The position numbers and the translations under genes were made by a program. From the NCBI RefSeq assembly GCF_030463565.1, contig NC_134656.1, positions 997,001-1,061,000 on the forward strand: 64,000 bases of DNA, in the 5' to 3' direction. Below the pieces are notes generated by a model. The model was not told the origin of the DNA. It searched no databases and was given only the letters and a program-made list of their open reading frames with translations. Below, piece by piece: positions 11,476 to 24,400 of this stretch; the first letter of the stretch is position 1; each line of letters starts with the position of its first letter. Source of the stretch: Pelecanus crispus. Taxonomy: Eukaryota; Chordata; Aves; Pelecaniformes; Pelecanidae.

Positions 11476-14400
11476 TTGAGAGGCTCAGCAGACGCGTGCA
11501 CGCGCGGTGCTCGAAGATTGGTGAATGGAAAGTGGGACAGAAACGCAGAGTGCGAGTCCCGCACATGCGAATGTCTGCCTTTGCCGGCTAGAAAACGCTG
11601 GCTGCTAGTGTCTGCAGAGCAGCTGTGAATGTTGGACTGTAGATAAGGAGAGGAGCAAGGATGTTGTTTTCCAAACCCTGCGCAGTGCCGGGAGCCCTGC
11701 TCCGATGTTTGGGTGTGGCCTGTGAATGCACCAGCAGGATCCGACTTCCCTTTGCAGAAGAGGAGCTGCACACACGTTGCCTGACCCTTGATCGCTCAAT
11801 CCCTTGAACGTTGGAAACAAAGCGATGGGACTTTACTGCGGGGTGAGGAGATCTCTCCGGAGAGCTGGGAAAGGCAGGAAGGAGGAGGGCGGCAGCAGCG
11901 GTGCCGGGGTTCGGGGTTCAGCTCTGGGCTGGCTGGTTGGGGCAGCCGCTGTCCCTTCCATCTGTGCCACGAGCGGCCTGGAACTGGGGAAAAGGCACCG
12001 GTCCTGAGACAGGCACTGGTAATGGATTGCGTTCTGTTTTCTAATGAAAGTTTCATTTGAAGTTTGTTTACAGGAAAGAAGAAATTAGCAGAGAGAATTC
12101 TCCTGAGAACCCAGAGAGGAAAAAGAATGAGCTGCCTGACTTGCAAGCCAAAAGAGGGTGGAAGGGTAGATTAGATTTACCGTATTGCTCCGAGTCGTAG
12201 CTGTTGCTGCTGTTGAGAAACGCTTCCTTGTTTGGCTGGACGGTGGAGCCCGCTTCGAGGCTCAGCCTTCAGCCCGGTTACTGGCATCCAGGGGAAATTC
12301 AGAGCTGCCCGCTCAGCCAGAAATTTTGACCCCGCTCTGGTGTCCCGCGTTTTGACGCGGGGCCGTGTGCTGTGCTGCCGTTCCCACCGCTCCAGCAGAC
12401 TGCGATGGGGCTGCTCGCGGGCCGGGGCTGGGCAGCCGCTGCTCTGGGCGCTGCTGCCGGGGCCGCCGTCCCTGGGATCGTCCCTGGCGTGAGGTGGGCA
12501 TTGCCAGCGGTTGCCGCTGGCGCTGACGGGCAGCATGAGGAGGTCACAAGGTTCAGCCTTCGGACTCCGAGGGTTGTCCTGAGGAGGGAGCTTGCTGGTG
12601 GCCGCTGGCGTCCCAGCGAGCAGCGAGGGATGCAGCCGAGGGGCAGCGGAGGCTGCCAGGGCCGCAGCGATGGGGGTGGCCAGAGCCGCGCTCGAGGTCG
12701 GGGCTTTTCTCTTGCTTTAGGGAGGAGGCGCAAAGGCGTGAGGAGCTCCCGGGGCACCGCGGCGTGGGCAGAGCTGCGGGAGCTGATGCTCTCTCGGCAG
12801 TTCCCACTTCGGCTGCTCCCCGCGGCCGTGAAGGGTTCGCCCCGACGCCGCCTGCACGGTCGGCTTTCCGTTCCCTTGGGGTGGGCTGTGCCGTGGGAGC
12901 CGTGCGCTGCTGGGAAGTTTGTCCCGTTGGCGTTTTGGCCGAGGGTGTTACTGCTGGAAAGCGGCAGGCCCTGGCTGGAAAGGAAGGGGTGACGCTGGGG
13001 ACGCAGGGACGGGGCCGCCTGGCAGGGTCCCGCAGCAGCAGCAGCCTGCGCTTTCTGCTGGTGGCTGGATCCTGGACTCGTGAACGTGCGACGGCCTTGT
13101 TTGACTTGAGTCACTTCTAGCTTATCAGTTGCTGGTTTGATACGCAGAGTATTTCTAATAATAGGTGAATGTTATTGCACCTCGAGAGAATTGCACACGT
13201 TTATAAAGCACTTTACATAGCTCGTGCATGTGAGGCATCCTTCGTGTCACCGCTTTTCCACCGTGCGTGAGTGCGTGGAGGGTGTGATGCCTCCCAGGTT
13301 GCGGTTTGGGTGCCGAGGTTGGGCGTCCTCCGCAGCTGAGCCCCTCGGACGCTACGCCTGAGCCAGACGCTTTCCGAAAACATCGCGGGTCACTCCCAGG
13401 GCTCCTCCTCCTCACTGGACAGGTGAGAGACTGTGGGCAGCAAGGACCTTGGCATTTGCGTTTGTCTCTTAAGCTCTGACAGTAATCTTGAGTAAGCCTT
13501 GTGAAGAAGGCCAGATATTAGGGTGGCTGCCTCCCTGCAAATGCTTACAATAAAGAGACTATTTATAGTTTGCAACAGGGAGACCTTTGCAGTTATGTGC
13601 CTGTACGTACAAGATGGAGTTTCTGGAGAGGCAGGATGGCTTCGTGGCTGGCGTGGCAGCGGTGCTGTGCTGAGCCGGCGGACGCCGTGCCTCCCCCCTG
13701 CCTCCCACCTCTCCGGCTCTGCCGGGACCGGGCACGGGGGCTGCAGGGGCACCTGGCTGGCAGCGCCGGTGGGGCTGGGTGTCGGGGTGTCCCCGTCCCG
13801 CTGGCAGGCGGGCATGGGGCTGCTGAGCCCTGTTCGTCTGTCTGTCCGTGCATGTGGGGTTTCACAAGCCGTAAATTCCAGGAAACTCCCCGGGAGGCAC
13901 GTCGAGGGAGTGGGCTGGGGGCGGGCGTGAGCCCTGAGCCAGCAGATGTGGCTGCAGGGACGAGGAGCAGGGAGAAAAAGCACAAACCTGTCTTTAAAGA
14001 CATTTGTTTGTTCACAATAAAAACTGTCAGCCAGCGGCCAGACAGGGAAGTTTTTATGAGGCGCAGGCGTAGGTTGGAGGGGTGCTTGCCAATTGCTTCT
14101 TACAAGGAAAGGGAGCAGGGGTTGTATTTTATCTCAGGACCAGGGGGAGAGAAAAAAACTAAGAGCAGAAGGTTTACAAGCCTTTGAAATGTTTCAATCA
14201 AAGGAAAGCGCCGTTGAAAGTGGTTCTGGAAAACATTTTTGGTGTTCCCCTGCACCCCAGGGCTCTGGATGTGGTCTCTGCCCGTTGCTTTGGGAGGGGA
14301 GTGGGGAGAGGAAGGCAGATAAAGGGATCACCAGCGGGACCGTGTTCATACGGGGACACGTATCTGCTTCCTCCCGAGCTGTGTGTTGGGAGAGTTCAGC

Positions 14401-15347
14401 CCGGGGAGGTCCCGCAGCCCCTCCTCTCATTCAGGATCTCAGTGCTGCCTTTATGATGATGGTTTTGAAATCCTGTGGCTGACCTTTCCGGGGCTGGAAG
14501 CGATCCAAGGGCTGTGTCTTGAAGTACTGTAAAGGTTAGCGAGAAGGGAGAGAGAAAATGTCCTTTCAGCTGCAGGAGTGGGAGAGAGGAATGTCATCTA
14601 TGCCATCGGGGAGCGGGTGGCTGGCTGGGCTCCCCTGCCCGAGCTGGGGCGTCCCTGCCTCGCTGGGGACCTCGCTCCCCAGCCCCTTCCCAAGGTGCAC
14701 ACGGTCATTTTTGCTCAGGGTACAGAGGCAATATCCCTTTGGAGAGGGCTGGAGGAGCGGTCCCTCGGGGCTGTGCTCCAGGAGCCTCCTCTGCAGCATC
14801 AGGCAGCGCAGGTCTATGGGGATCGGCGCCGCTATCCGGATCTGCCCCGCCGGCCATTCCCTGCCGGTGCCAGTCCTCTGGTGATTCCTGTTGCAGCAGA
14901 TGATTTGATTTCAGAAAAGTCCGAGATGTTTTACAGAGCCGTCTTGATGGAGTTGCACCCCGCGCTCAGCTCCCACACGCTGCTGCCTCGCCAGAAACGT
15001 GCTGGGGTGGATGGAGATTAAAGGGTAAACTCCAGGGCTCAGCCATCCGCTCCTACAGGATGCGAGCTCTTTCTAATTGTCCTCAATTAGAGACAGTGCC
15101 ATTGCTCAGGCACGTCTTCAGGCAGGAAGCAGAGCCCGGCCGTCCCCTAGCCCGGCCGGAGGGAAGGGCCGCTCGCAGTGGCCTTGGGGAGCGCCGCGGG
15201 GCCAGCGAGCCCTCTTGGGGGGCAGGAGCTGCCCACCGAATTGCTTTTAGGGAAGGAGCGTGAAGGAGTGTGGTGAGGAGATGTTAAAGCCGAGAAAGGA
15301 GGGAAGAAAATAGCTCAGCGAGTTAACCCTTTCCTGCTTGTCTCCAG

Positions 15348-15489
15348 GATGAGACATCGGTGAGCAGCGAGGACTTTGATATGAACGACTCCACATGGAT
15401 CTCAGCTGACCAGCACCTGAACTCCAGCCTGAGCCCCAGCCAGGACGAGAGCATGCGCAGCCCGCAGAACCTGCACGGCCAGGAGGACG
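15348..15489 (+). CDS. NOL4L: NOL4L exon 1 of window ([17 protein letters not shown]...)
   Basis: The acceptor TCTCCAG precedes 15348 and the donor GTGAGT follows 15489. It opens in phase 0 with [11 protein letters not shown] and continues through [12 protein letters not shown] and [10 protein letters not shown], all family signatures. The internal ATG at 15381-15383 (MNDSTW) is where the human short isoform begins. The length of 142 nt leaves phase 1, which matches the next exon. Confidence 0.95.
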
Positions 15490-18400
15490 GTGAGTGCCCC
15501 AGCGGGAGGGAAGCGCTCTGCGCCTCTGCCACAGGATGTTTTTGTGACTTATTAAACATTAACCAGTCCTTTCTGATCAGGTGTCCCACCTGTAGGATGG
15601 ATTTCATATCAGGACAGGCTTCAAAGCAGCGCCGACTCCCAGTCCTTCCCATTTAGCCGCTGGGTTCCTGCTCAGCCAGGGCCCGTGTCCAGCTCGGAGC
15701 TGATGGGTCCTTGTGTGGGGGCCCAGCTTCCCAGCTCCTCCAGAAAGAGGTCACCATGTTCTCTCCTACGGCATCAGGTTGTAGCTCTCTGGGTGTGACG
15801 AGGAGAGCCCTGTTAGTGCTGATCCGCGGGCTGCCCCGCCGCAGGAAGGATGCCAAGGCTTCGCAATACAGGTCGCAGCTTTCCGTGCTTGGAAAGCTGC
15901 ACCTTAGACAGCGTCTTGGATCCCCCAGGAGAGAAATGCGTGATCTGCAATAGCTGACAGTGATGAGAGCGTGGGGTGGACGTGGGTGTCTCATCACTCA
16001 GGGCAGGCGGCTGGAAGGGGCTGAAGGGGCACACGTGGGATGGGCGGGAGGAAGTGTTTGGTGACGAGAGGCGGTGTGTTACTTCTGTGAAACATGCTAG
16101 TTTAAAAGAAAAGAGCAAGTAAATAAATGGTAGAAGTACAAGTTCAGGTCAGGGTTCATCTCTGTGATGCTTGGAAGGATTTGGTGGTTGGACTGTTACC
16201 GGCTTTTGCTCAAGAGGTCGAATCCCTCGTTGTCCCCAGCCCGGCCGCTGCTGGGAGAGCGGGAAGGGAGCAGAGGAGCTGAGGGACAACCCAGGCTGGG
16301 TTGGCGCTGCTTTAAGAAAGGGGACTGGAAACCCACCCCGGAAGAAGGAAAGAAAGAAAGGGTTTTTATGCTGGCAGGTCTCCCTGGGGTGGCTTTCAGC
16401 CGCTCGTGCGGCCACTGGCAGGGACGGGGGGGACAGTGAGGACACTGCTCTCTTCGGTCCAACATGTTGTGGCCCTTCAGTTTCTATTGCATATGTGCAG
16501 TTTTGAGAAACTGCTGTTTTTAACTAACGAGCACCAGCCCCGGAGTCAGGCAGCCTTGGTGAGGATGTGAAACCTGCCTGCGCTGCACCACGTCCCTGTC
16601 CGGCGGGACGGGCAGCGGCACTTCTGCTTGCGCAGGGCCCGGCAGCGGGGCTGTGCCCGTGGCAGGAGGAAGGGTGTTTCGATGGAAACACAGCTGCTCA
16701 CATCAGAAGCGTTCGGCTCTTCGGGACCAGGCTGCAGCCTCCGCCCCGAGCGAGCGCTGCCTCGTACCTGCGGCCTGGCCAGGTGTCTCCGTACCCCCTG
16801 AGCTCTGCCATTCTCCCGTCGGGACATTTTGGGCTTGTGGCTTATCCCTCACCGCTGAATTCCCGAGTCTCATTTACAATCTAGAATGACACGGTTTTGA
16901 TGCCTTTGCTGAACACTAATTTAATAAGGGACTCGCGTATTTAGGCAAATCAAGAAGGTCTCACTAAAGCTAAATCCTCTCTCTCTCTCTCTCTGCCCTC
17001 TTAGGAAATGCTTCCAATTTTTCATGCCCTGTGGTTTTTCTTCAGAAGCAGGTGTCCTCTTTGGGGCCCTTCTTGGCTCCTTTAATTTCTTTTGTAAGGT
17101 TCAGTGGTGAGCAATAAAGCACAAATAGTCCTTTCCTTTTTGTGAGGAATGCAAGTGTCCCGTGCTGTCCCTGGGGTCGGCAGAAAGCTAAACCTGGTAG
17201 CCTTTGGCAGATCAGAAGCGATGGAGTCGAAAGTAAGGAAGCCAAGCCCAGGATTACTAACGAGACCCATCAAGAAGCCAGGGATTGGGATTTCCAGCAG
17301 GCTGTCATACTTGAGAGGGCATTTTATGGGACCTAAATGAGGTTTTGTTGCTGTGGTGAATGTCTGGGTCCTGTGCTGGAGCTCTAAAATACAGGCTAAT
17401 GCCGCTGGGGTGAAAGGCCTCGTGTCAGTCGCCCTCCCAAACCAGTGCTCCCACCCAGGACTGAAGCACGTGCGAGGCTGCGAAGGGAAGAAGGACGATG
17501 GAGCGGCCCAGGCGACCCAGGAGGGCAGCGGGCGGTTAGAGGAGAGGAGCACGGAGCAGAGAAGGAGCACGTCGCGAGAGGAAAGGCAAAGTACTGGCGC
17601 CGGGAAGGGAACGTGTGTGAATCAAAGTGTCGAGCACTCTTCAGTTTCCTCTTCTCTTGACCCATGAAAGATCTTTTTTTTTGGAAGCAAATGTGTTTTA
17701 CCGGGTTCACGCTGGCTTGCTGAGGCTGCACACATGCAAGACTTGCCCAAGGAAATCAACTTAATGTGAGTAACCAGCCCGCGTGAACTGCGCGCTCCTC
17801 GGAGCCCAGCTGGCCAAGCTGCCCCTCGCAGAGCGCCCGTGCCAGGGCAGCCCAAGGGCTCTGGTCAAAGTACTCCCTGCCAAAACTGGACGTTTATCCT
17901 CATCTCCTGTGCTCAGCTGTCCACCGTGGCCTGCAGCAGCCCCGCAGAGCCCCAGCCTTCTTCCACCAGTTGCAGGAGACATGGCCAGGGCTGCGGCGAG
18001 CCCCGCACCTCCCCTGCAGCCGGGCCGGGCTCAGCTCCCAGGTCCTGGCGCTGCGGCAGGGTCTGGTCACACACCACCTCCTTCGGTCAGGACTCGATAC
18101 TCTCCTCCCTCTGGAAATCCTTTTGAGTTACTAAATCGCTCCCGCCTGCTGCCATCCGACGGGCGGGACGCTTGGAGTGTGTCTTCTGCGAAAGGCTTCC
18201 TAAAGTATAAAGTTTTAATGAAGAGTTGCCTAGTAGGAGAGCAGTATTGTCTGACACGCTTGTTAAAAAAGTCTTGTTTAAAGTGCCAAAGCACCAGCTC
18301 CAGGTCTTTCAGAGGCCTGGGAGGAGCAAGTGCTCTCCTATGGCATACGAGCAGAGCGGTATGAAATCCAGAGAGGCGGGAGAGCAGGGAACCATCGTCC

Positions 18401-21400
18401 CGTGCTTTGATATGCAGGTATCTGCTAAATCTTCAGAGAGCTAAAAAGCAGCTAGAACGAAAGCCAACACCTTCTTTTGTCTCTGTGCCCAGAAACCTTG
18501 GCCCAGTATAGCCATGCTGCAACCAGCGTCAGCCCTTGGAACAGCGGGGAGAGCAAATTAGACCTAATGACTTCGGTGGGCAAGGGACAGAGAAGGCACC
18601 GTTGGGAGAGCATCGGCAGCAGAGCCGGGGTTCCCGCTGGGTTGTGGGCGCACGGCGGGACGCAGGACACACCCCAGCCAGCTCTGAGCAGTGACGCCGA
18701 CGCACACACACTTGCTCCTTCCATTTTCCTTTGTTACTCATCCTGCGGGCCCCAGCACGGAAAACTTGCGGCTCCCTGCAACATCCCTTCCCCGTCGGAT
18801 GTTGCTCACAGCGTACGTGCCCGCAGGAAGCCGGCGGCTACCCAAAGCGACAGCAAGGTCAACACAAACTCTTTGCTGCTGAAGCGGAGCTATTGTGCAG
18901 GACATCCTGGAGGGACATGTCTGTGGGAGCCAGCATGCGTTCGGAGCAAAGTGACCCTGAATGCCGTGCCATCTCAGTGTCCCCTGTGCCTGTCACCACC
19001 CCTGAAGGTATCCCATGTCCGCTACCAGCTGACCACAGGTCCCGGCGCCTGGCCCTGTCTTGCCGCAGCAGTTTCAGCTGGAGTCTGTCCATCTTCAGAG
19101 CCTGTCTGCAGCCACGGGCGAGCGCAGCATTACCAAACCTCCCGGCTTGGTGTGGTGCATGGGGCTGAGCGGGGTGTCCCACCACGGGGATGCTGTGACC
19201 TGCTGGCGAGTGCAGTGCCTTTGAAAAAGTGGAGGCAGACCCCCAAAACCCCGGTGTATGTGACACGGCAAAGCACTTGAACTAATGTAGAAGACGCCTC
19301 CGTCTTGCCCGCTAACGGGGTACGTCTTGCCTTGTCCCTGGCCATACATCCTGCTCCATCGCCCAGGAGAGCGCTCAGCCCACGGGCAGGGGTGCTGCTC
19401 CTCAGCCCATCCTGCCAGATCCTTCTGAAGAGCAGGGAGGGCTGGGTGTAAGATCTGCTTTCCCCGCATCGGGGGCATGGGGTTGCTTCATGGCGCCATG
19501 TTGGAGCAGATCCCCTTCCAGCTGTGGTGCCTGCGTGCAGCCCTCGCTTGGCTGGCAGCGTCCCCCCTGCGCCCGTTCTGCCTGGAGCAGCAGTGGCAAA
19601 TCCAGACCTTGGAGAAAGGACTTTCTTAGCCTACTTAACTGTGAAGGCACGTGCTCCTCGGGGGCATCCCTCGAGGCGGCCGGCCAGGAAGGCTCCCAGG
19701 TGTTGGGAACATCCCTCAGGAGTGCTCCAAGGAGGGACCTCAAGGACACGCAGGCAGGCGTTATTTCAGGACGCCGTCCTGGGAGCAGGTAGGGCACGTC
19801 ACTCCTCTGGACACCCTGCCCGGGGACCAGCAGGGACAGCACCGAGCCATCCCCAGCACAGCAGTCTCTCTTCTGGTATGGCACGCGTCCCGCAGCTCCG
19901 GATCACGCTGCCGTTGTTTGGCAAGACGCCCACGATGTGCTGTACATCACCAGGTTCCCCGAACCGCCGACCTAGCGGAGCGCGTTCTAGGGAGGAGAGC
20001 AGCCCTCATGCCAAGCGCAGAGCAGCAGCCAGGCCCGCGCCCGCACAGCTTGCTCAGCTCCGACCTGCGGGACCCCACGCTCCAGCCTCGCGCCAGGCTC
20101 CATCCCCGGGGCAGCCATGATGCCCCGTGCCGCACCTGCACCTCCCCGACAGCTGGTACCCGACCGCGGGGCGATGGCACCCGCCTCGCTGCGCCGTGGC
20201 AGGGTCACTTACCACCGGTGGCGTTGGGTGTTGTGCGGTTCCCAGTTCCCCTCCGCTGCCAGGGTTTTCCTCGGCCGGCCCTGTCCCTGCTCCATGTGAA
20301 CGCAAACGCACCTTTGCCAGCCACAGGGAAGGCCTGGCAGACGCACAGACAGCCGTCTGATGGCTGGCCATGGCAAGAGGTGGTCTGCAAGCCCCGAGAC
20401 CCTTGCTTTTCCCGGGCTGCAAAATCCTCACTGTTTTCAGGGCTTCTTGCACCAGTGTGGGATTTCACCCGTCCAGAAGCCCTAGCTCAGAGCCTAAACG
20501 AGACTAGGACCAGCATCCAGGCCTTACAACAGCTAGCCGTGACCTCATCTTACTTTTCTTAGGCATATATTTCCTCTCTCCCTGGGGTGCCCCCACACTG
20601 TACTGCCCCCGTGGCAGAAGTCAGCAAGCCTGAGCGGTCTGGGCTGGTGGCTCCGTTCCCCATCACCTCTTCCAGGGGCACGTCTGCTCCTCCTGAGCAA
20701 AGGCCCTTGCCAGCGATGCACACCCTCCTTTCAGCGTCTTTTGAAGAGCTGTCCTTTTCTGCTGCAAAACAGAAGCAGCGCAGATGCTGCGGGGCGGCGG
20801 TGGCTTCACCAGCCTGTCGCGTTGAACTGGGCTCGGGGCACCCTCCCGGCTGGCGCGTGCTCTGCCGAGGCGGTCGGTTCATCCTGCTGGTGCACGGAGC
20901 AGAGTTTTGGGGGGCTCGTCCTTGGTCCGGAGCAGAGAGGATCACCAGGCTACTGGGCAGCCAGCGCTGCCTGTGCCCCCACCTTCCTCCCCAAATCGAG
21001 CACCCCCAGCCGATGGGGTGAGCGGGGACAGCAGGGCGACCCCGCAGTGTGTCCCTTGCCTGGGAGGGGTGCGGGGTCCAGTGGCTTGGGGACGGTCCCC
21101 GCTCTGTCCTGCCCAAAGGACTGGGGGTGAGCAGCAGGGTCTCCCTGGCCGCAGGTCTGCGCTGGAGGCACCAGCTCGGCATCAACCCTGCCCAAAGCCA
21201 CCAAACCCGTTTGTTTGGCACAGGGAGAGGCAGTGCCCGGGCAGTGCGGGGCCGCGGCATGTCCCCTCCCCGCAGCGGGATCCGGGTGGCTGCCAGCGGC
21301 GGTGGCACAAGGGCAGGCTTGGTCTGTGCCACCTCCTTCCCCGCCGCGGGCGACGGCCAGCTCCTGGCTCAAGCACCGCTCGAGCAGCGAGGTGGCCGGA

Positions 21401-24400
21401 GAAGCAGCGGTGGGAGGGATGGGAGTCAGAAGGAGGAGGGAAAACCGAGCGACAGAGCATGTTTGTGGCAAGGCTGCTCTCTGCAGCGGGAGCTGCCGAG
21501 CTTCGGTGCATGGGAAAATGTCCGTCATGGGGCCGGCGTGGTGAGGTCCCGGTGCCCGAGGGAGCTGCTCCCTCGGGCTGGGCAGTGGAGCTGGGGGGAG
21601 ACGGCACCGGGGGACACCTTTCATACCGAGGGAGGGGGAGCCGGGCTGCACAGCGCTGCCTTGTCCGGCCGGGCTTGCCTGCAGACGCGCATTGTGTCCA
21701 GCCGTGCCAGATGTCTGCCTCATCGAGGGCTCTGGTCGAAGGCAGGGACCCGTGGAGGGAGGGCAGAGGGTGAACACTTTGTCTGGGACATAACAAGGTT
21801 TGCATTAACGAAGGAAGACAGGCAGTAGAGCGCCTTAGCTGGACACTGGCCAGCCCCACCACTCTGCGGCCCCCGGCGACATTGCGTTTTTCTTTCTTAC
21901 GCATCTTGGAGGCAATCAGCTGGGCAGGACCTGGAGGAAACGGGCTTCGTGCTCCGGCCATGTGAGCGACGCACGGCCGGGGCGGCCACGGCAGCCAGCA
22001 CGGCCAGGGCCTCTCCTGCCGCTCACCGCCCGGCCGTGGGTGCGGGAGCCCCGGGATGCCGCTCGCTTGCGCCTAATGAATGCGGCGCTGCCGCCCAGCC
22101 GTGGCCCCCCATGGGGCCCCCGTTCCCACTCGGTCCCTCTAATTTGTATTAAGTATCCCTTCCTCGAAGGCTTTCCTCCTCCCCTTCTTCCCCCTTCTCG
22201 TCTCTTTTGTGAGTGAATAATTTATGGCACTTTTCATCTTCCTGGCTGTTGTCGCAGGCAGGCGGCGGTGGGATGCTCTGCGCCCTCCTGACAGCCGCTC
22301 TGGGGCTGGCTGTGCGGCTCCGGCCCGTGCTGGTGCCGCGGCGGGGGTGGAAACCAGGCCGTCCCCTCCCGGGAGCTGTGGGGAGCCTCAGGTGGGAGCA
22401 ACAGCCGCTGCCATCGCCCCGCCGGCCACGGGCAGGCGGAGCGGGCAGGGCCACGGCCGGCGGCTCCGTGGCGGTCCACGGAGGCTCACCGGTGGCACCG
22501 GCGGTGGCCGCAGTGCCCGAGGCCGTGCGGGCAGGCGGGCAGCGCCCGAGGGAGTGCCGCCCCGGTGCCGGCCGGGGGGTCCCGCTGCGGCGGGGCACGG
22601 GCAGGGCCGGGCGGCCCCTGGCCCGCCGCGCAGTGCGGGGCTGCGGCGAGGTTTCCGTGGGCCGCTGGCTTTTACATAAGCTCATTGTTTTCTGAGTCAA
22701 AAGAGGTTTTGTCTCCGCTCTGGAGATGTGACAGGAGAAGGAACAATTTGCCCCATTCATCTTTAACTCTGCTTTTGGAGAGCGGCGCGGTGGCCTTCGC
22801 CGACAGAGACGTTAAACCCAACCACTTCCCCGCTGTAAAATCTCCTGGGGAGCAGGTGTTGGAAATCGCCCCTTCCCCTCCTGATCTCCGCAAATCCAGC
22901 GCCACAGAAATCAAGGATAATCCAGCAGCCTCTTCAAAATGAAAACGCTGAGCCCTGATTAATTCATTTAATAAGTGACTGATCCCCTCCTCCCCCAGCA
23001 CTGCGGCCCAAGAAGCCATTTTGCTTCTCGCTCTCCTGGGCTGGGCGCCGCCGGGGAGAGGCCGAGGCCGCGGCGGAGGCGTGAGGCGGCTTCCCCACCG
23101 CCTCCTCGCCAGCCTCGCCACTCGCCCGGCCGCGGCCTGGCCCCCGCAACGGGGCCGAGGAGGGCAGCGCTCCGGGGGCCACAGGGCCGGGTGGCCTCCG
23201 CCGGGCTCTTCGGCCCTGCCGGCATCCTCCGCGTGGGGCTGGGGTCTCCTCCACCTCCAGCCTGTGGAGCCCCGGCTCGAGGGGATTAAATGGGAGAGCG
23301 AAATCTTCCATTCTCCGACCGAAAGATCGAACTGGTTAGAGGTGACATTGTTTTTACAGTTCCACCTGCTTCAATTAGGGCGCGGGGGTGGAGCAGGGGG
23401 GCTCCCAATTATCCTCATTAGAGGGGCTCCTCGCGCAGCCAAGCTCCAGCCGCGAGCGGGGAGCTCACCAGGCTCGTGCTGGTTGATAATGAATATATTC
23501 ATGGCTGTGCAGCCTGGCCTTGCTCACCTGCTGCTGCCGGAGCCCTGCTCGTTAAGCGTGTTTTGGGCGCTCGCTGGGAGCCCGCAGAAACCCTCTCCAA
23601 GCTCAGAAGTTTGGTGGGTTTTACCAAAACGGTGATTCTCCGGGAGCGCGGCCAACACAGCCCCGCCGCTCCCCGGCGTCCTGCCGCAGCTGCCGTCGGC
23701 AGAGCAGGAGCCTAAACCTGGTCCCGGCACCCAAGGCGGGAGGGCTCCTGCTGCCTCTCCCCCCCTGGTCCCGCTTTGCTGCAGGGTGCCCCGGCCACTG
23801 CTCGGGGCTGGAGGTGCCCCGGCTGCTTGGGGAGCAGCACCAGCACCGGCATGGGCACCATCCCGACCCATCCGTGCCAGCCGGGAGAGCGCAGCGTTCT
23901 TGCCCAAGCCCATCCGCATTTTTAAGCTGGCCAAAACCATTCCCGTTCGGACCCCAGGACATCGGCAATCTGAATTTGCGGCCGTTTCTCTGCTCGCAAG
24001 ACTGAGATTAATCCACCACTTTATATGCGGGGCTTATGGGAGAGCATAACCTGTAAAAATGTAGAAATAAGAAAATTATCTGTAGCTAGCGGGTTTACAG
24101 ACCTCATTACTTACTTACATTCAGCCTTGGCTTAAACTAAATTGTTCTTGCAGTAGGTGCTGGTCCCTTACATTGGATTCCCATTTCATTTTCTTATTCC
24201 ACCTGGACAGGTTCCTAGACACATTTTCCTCTTTGTTTTCAATAGGTTTTGGCTGTAGCAAACCCAAGGTTCATAAATGCAGCAGAGTCGGGTAGAAACC
24301 TGATTTTCAGCTGCTGCCTGTGTTTTGTGCCACACAAAAGAAAACACGAGACACTGAGAAGTCAGGGGGTCCAGACCTCACCCCCAGGATCCCGCCCGGT

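Larger units (their letters stand above)
1..15347 (+). other. NOL4L: Intronic sequence of NOL4L (upstream intron)
   Basis: No coding segment resembling the N-terminal exons of NOL4/NOL4L is visible here, so I read the stretch as intron upstream of the first window exon. It would also hold the first exon of the short isoform if the CpG island at about 7.6-10.35 kb is an alternative promoter. It contains ancient MIR-like fragments, a pentamer repeat, a 13-bp inverted repeat and several GC-rich blocks (4.3-4.7, 12.2-13.1 and 13.6-13.95 kb). The assignment rests on gene orientation and family exon structure. Confidence 0.6.
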
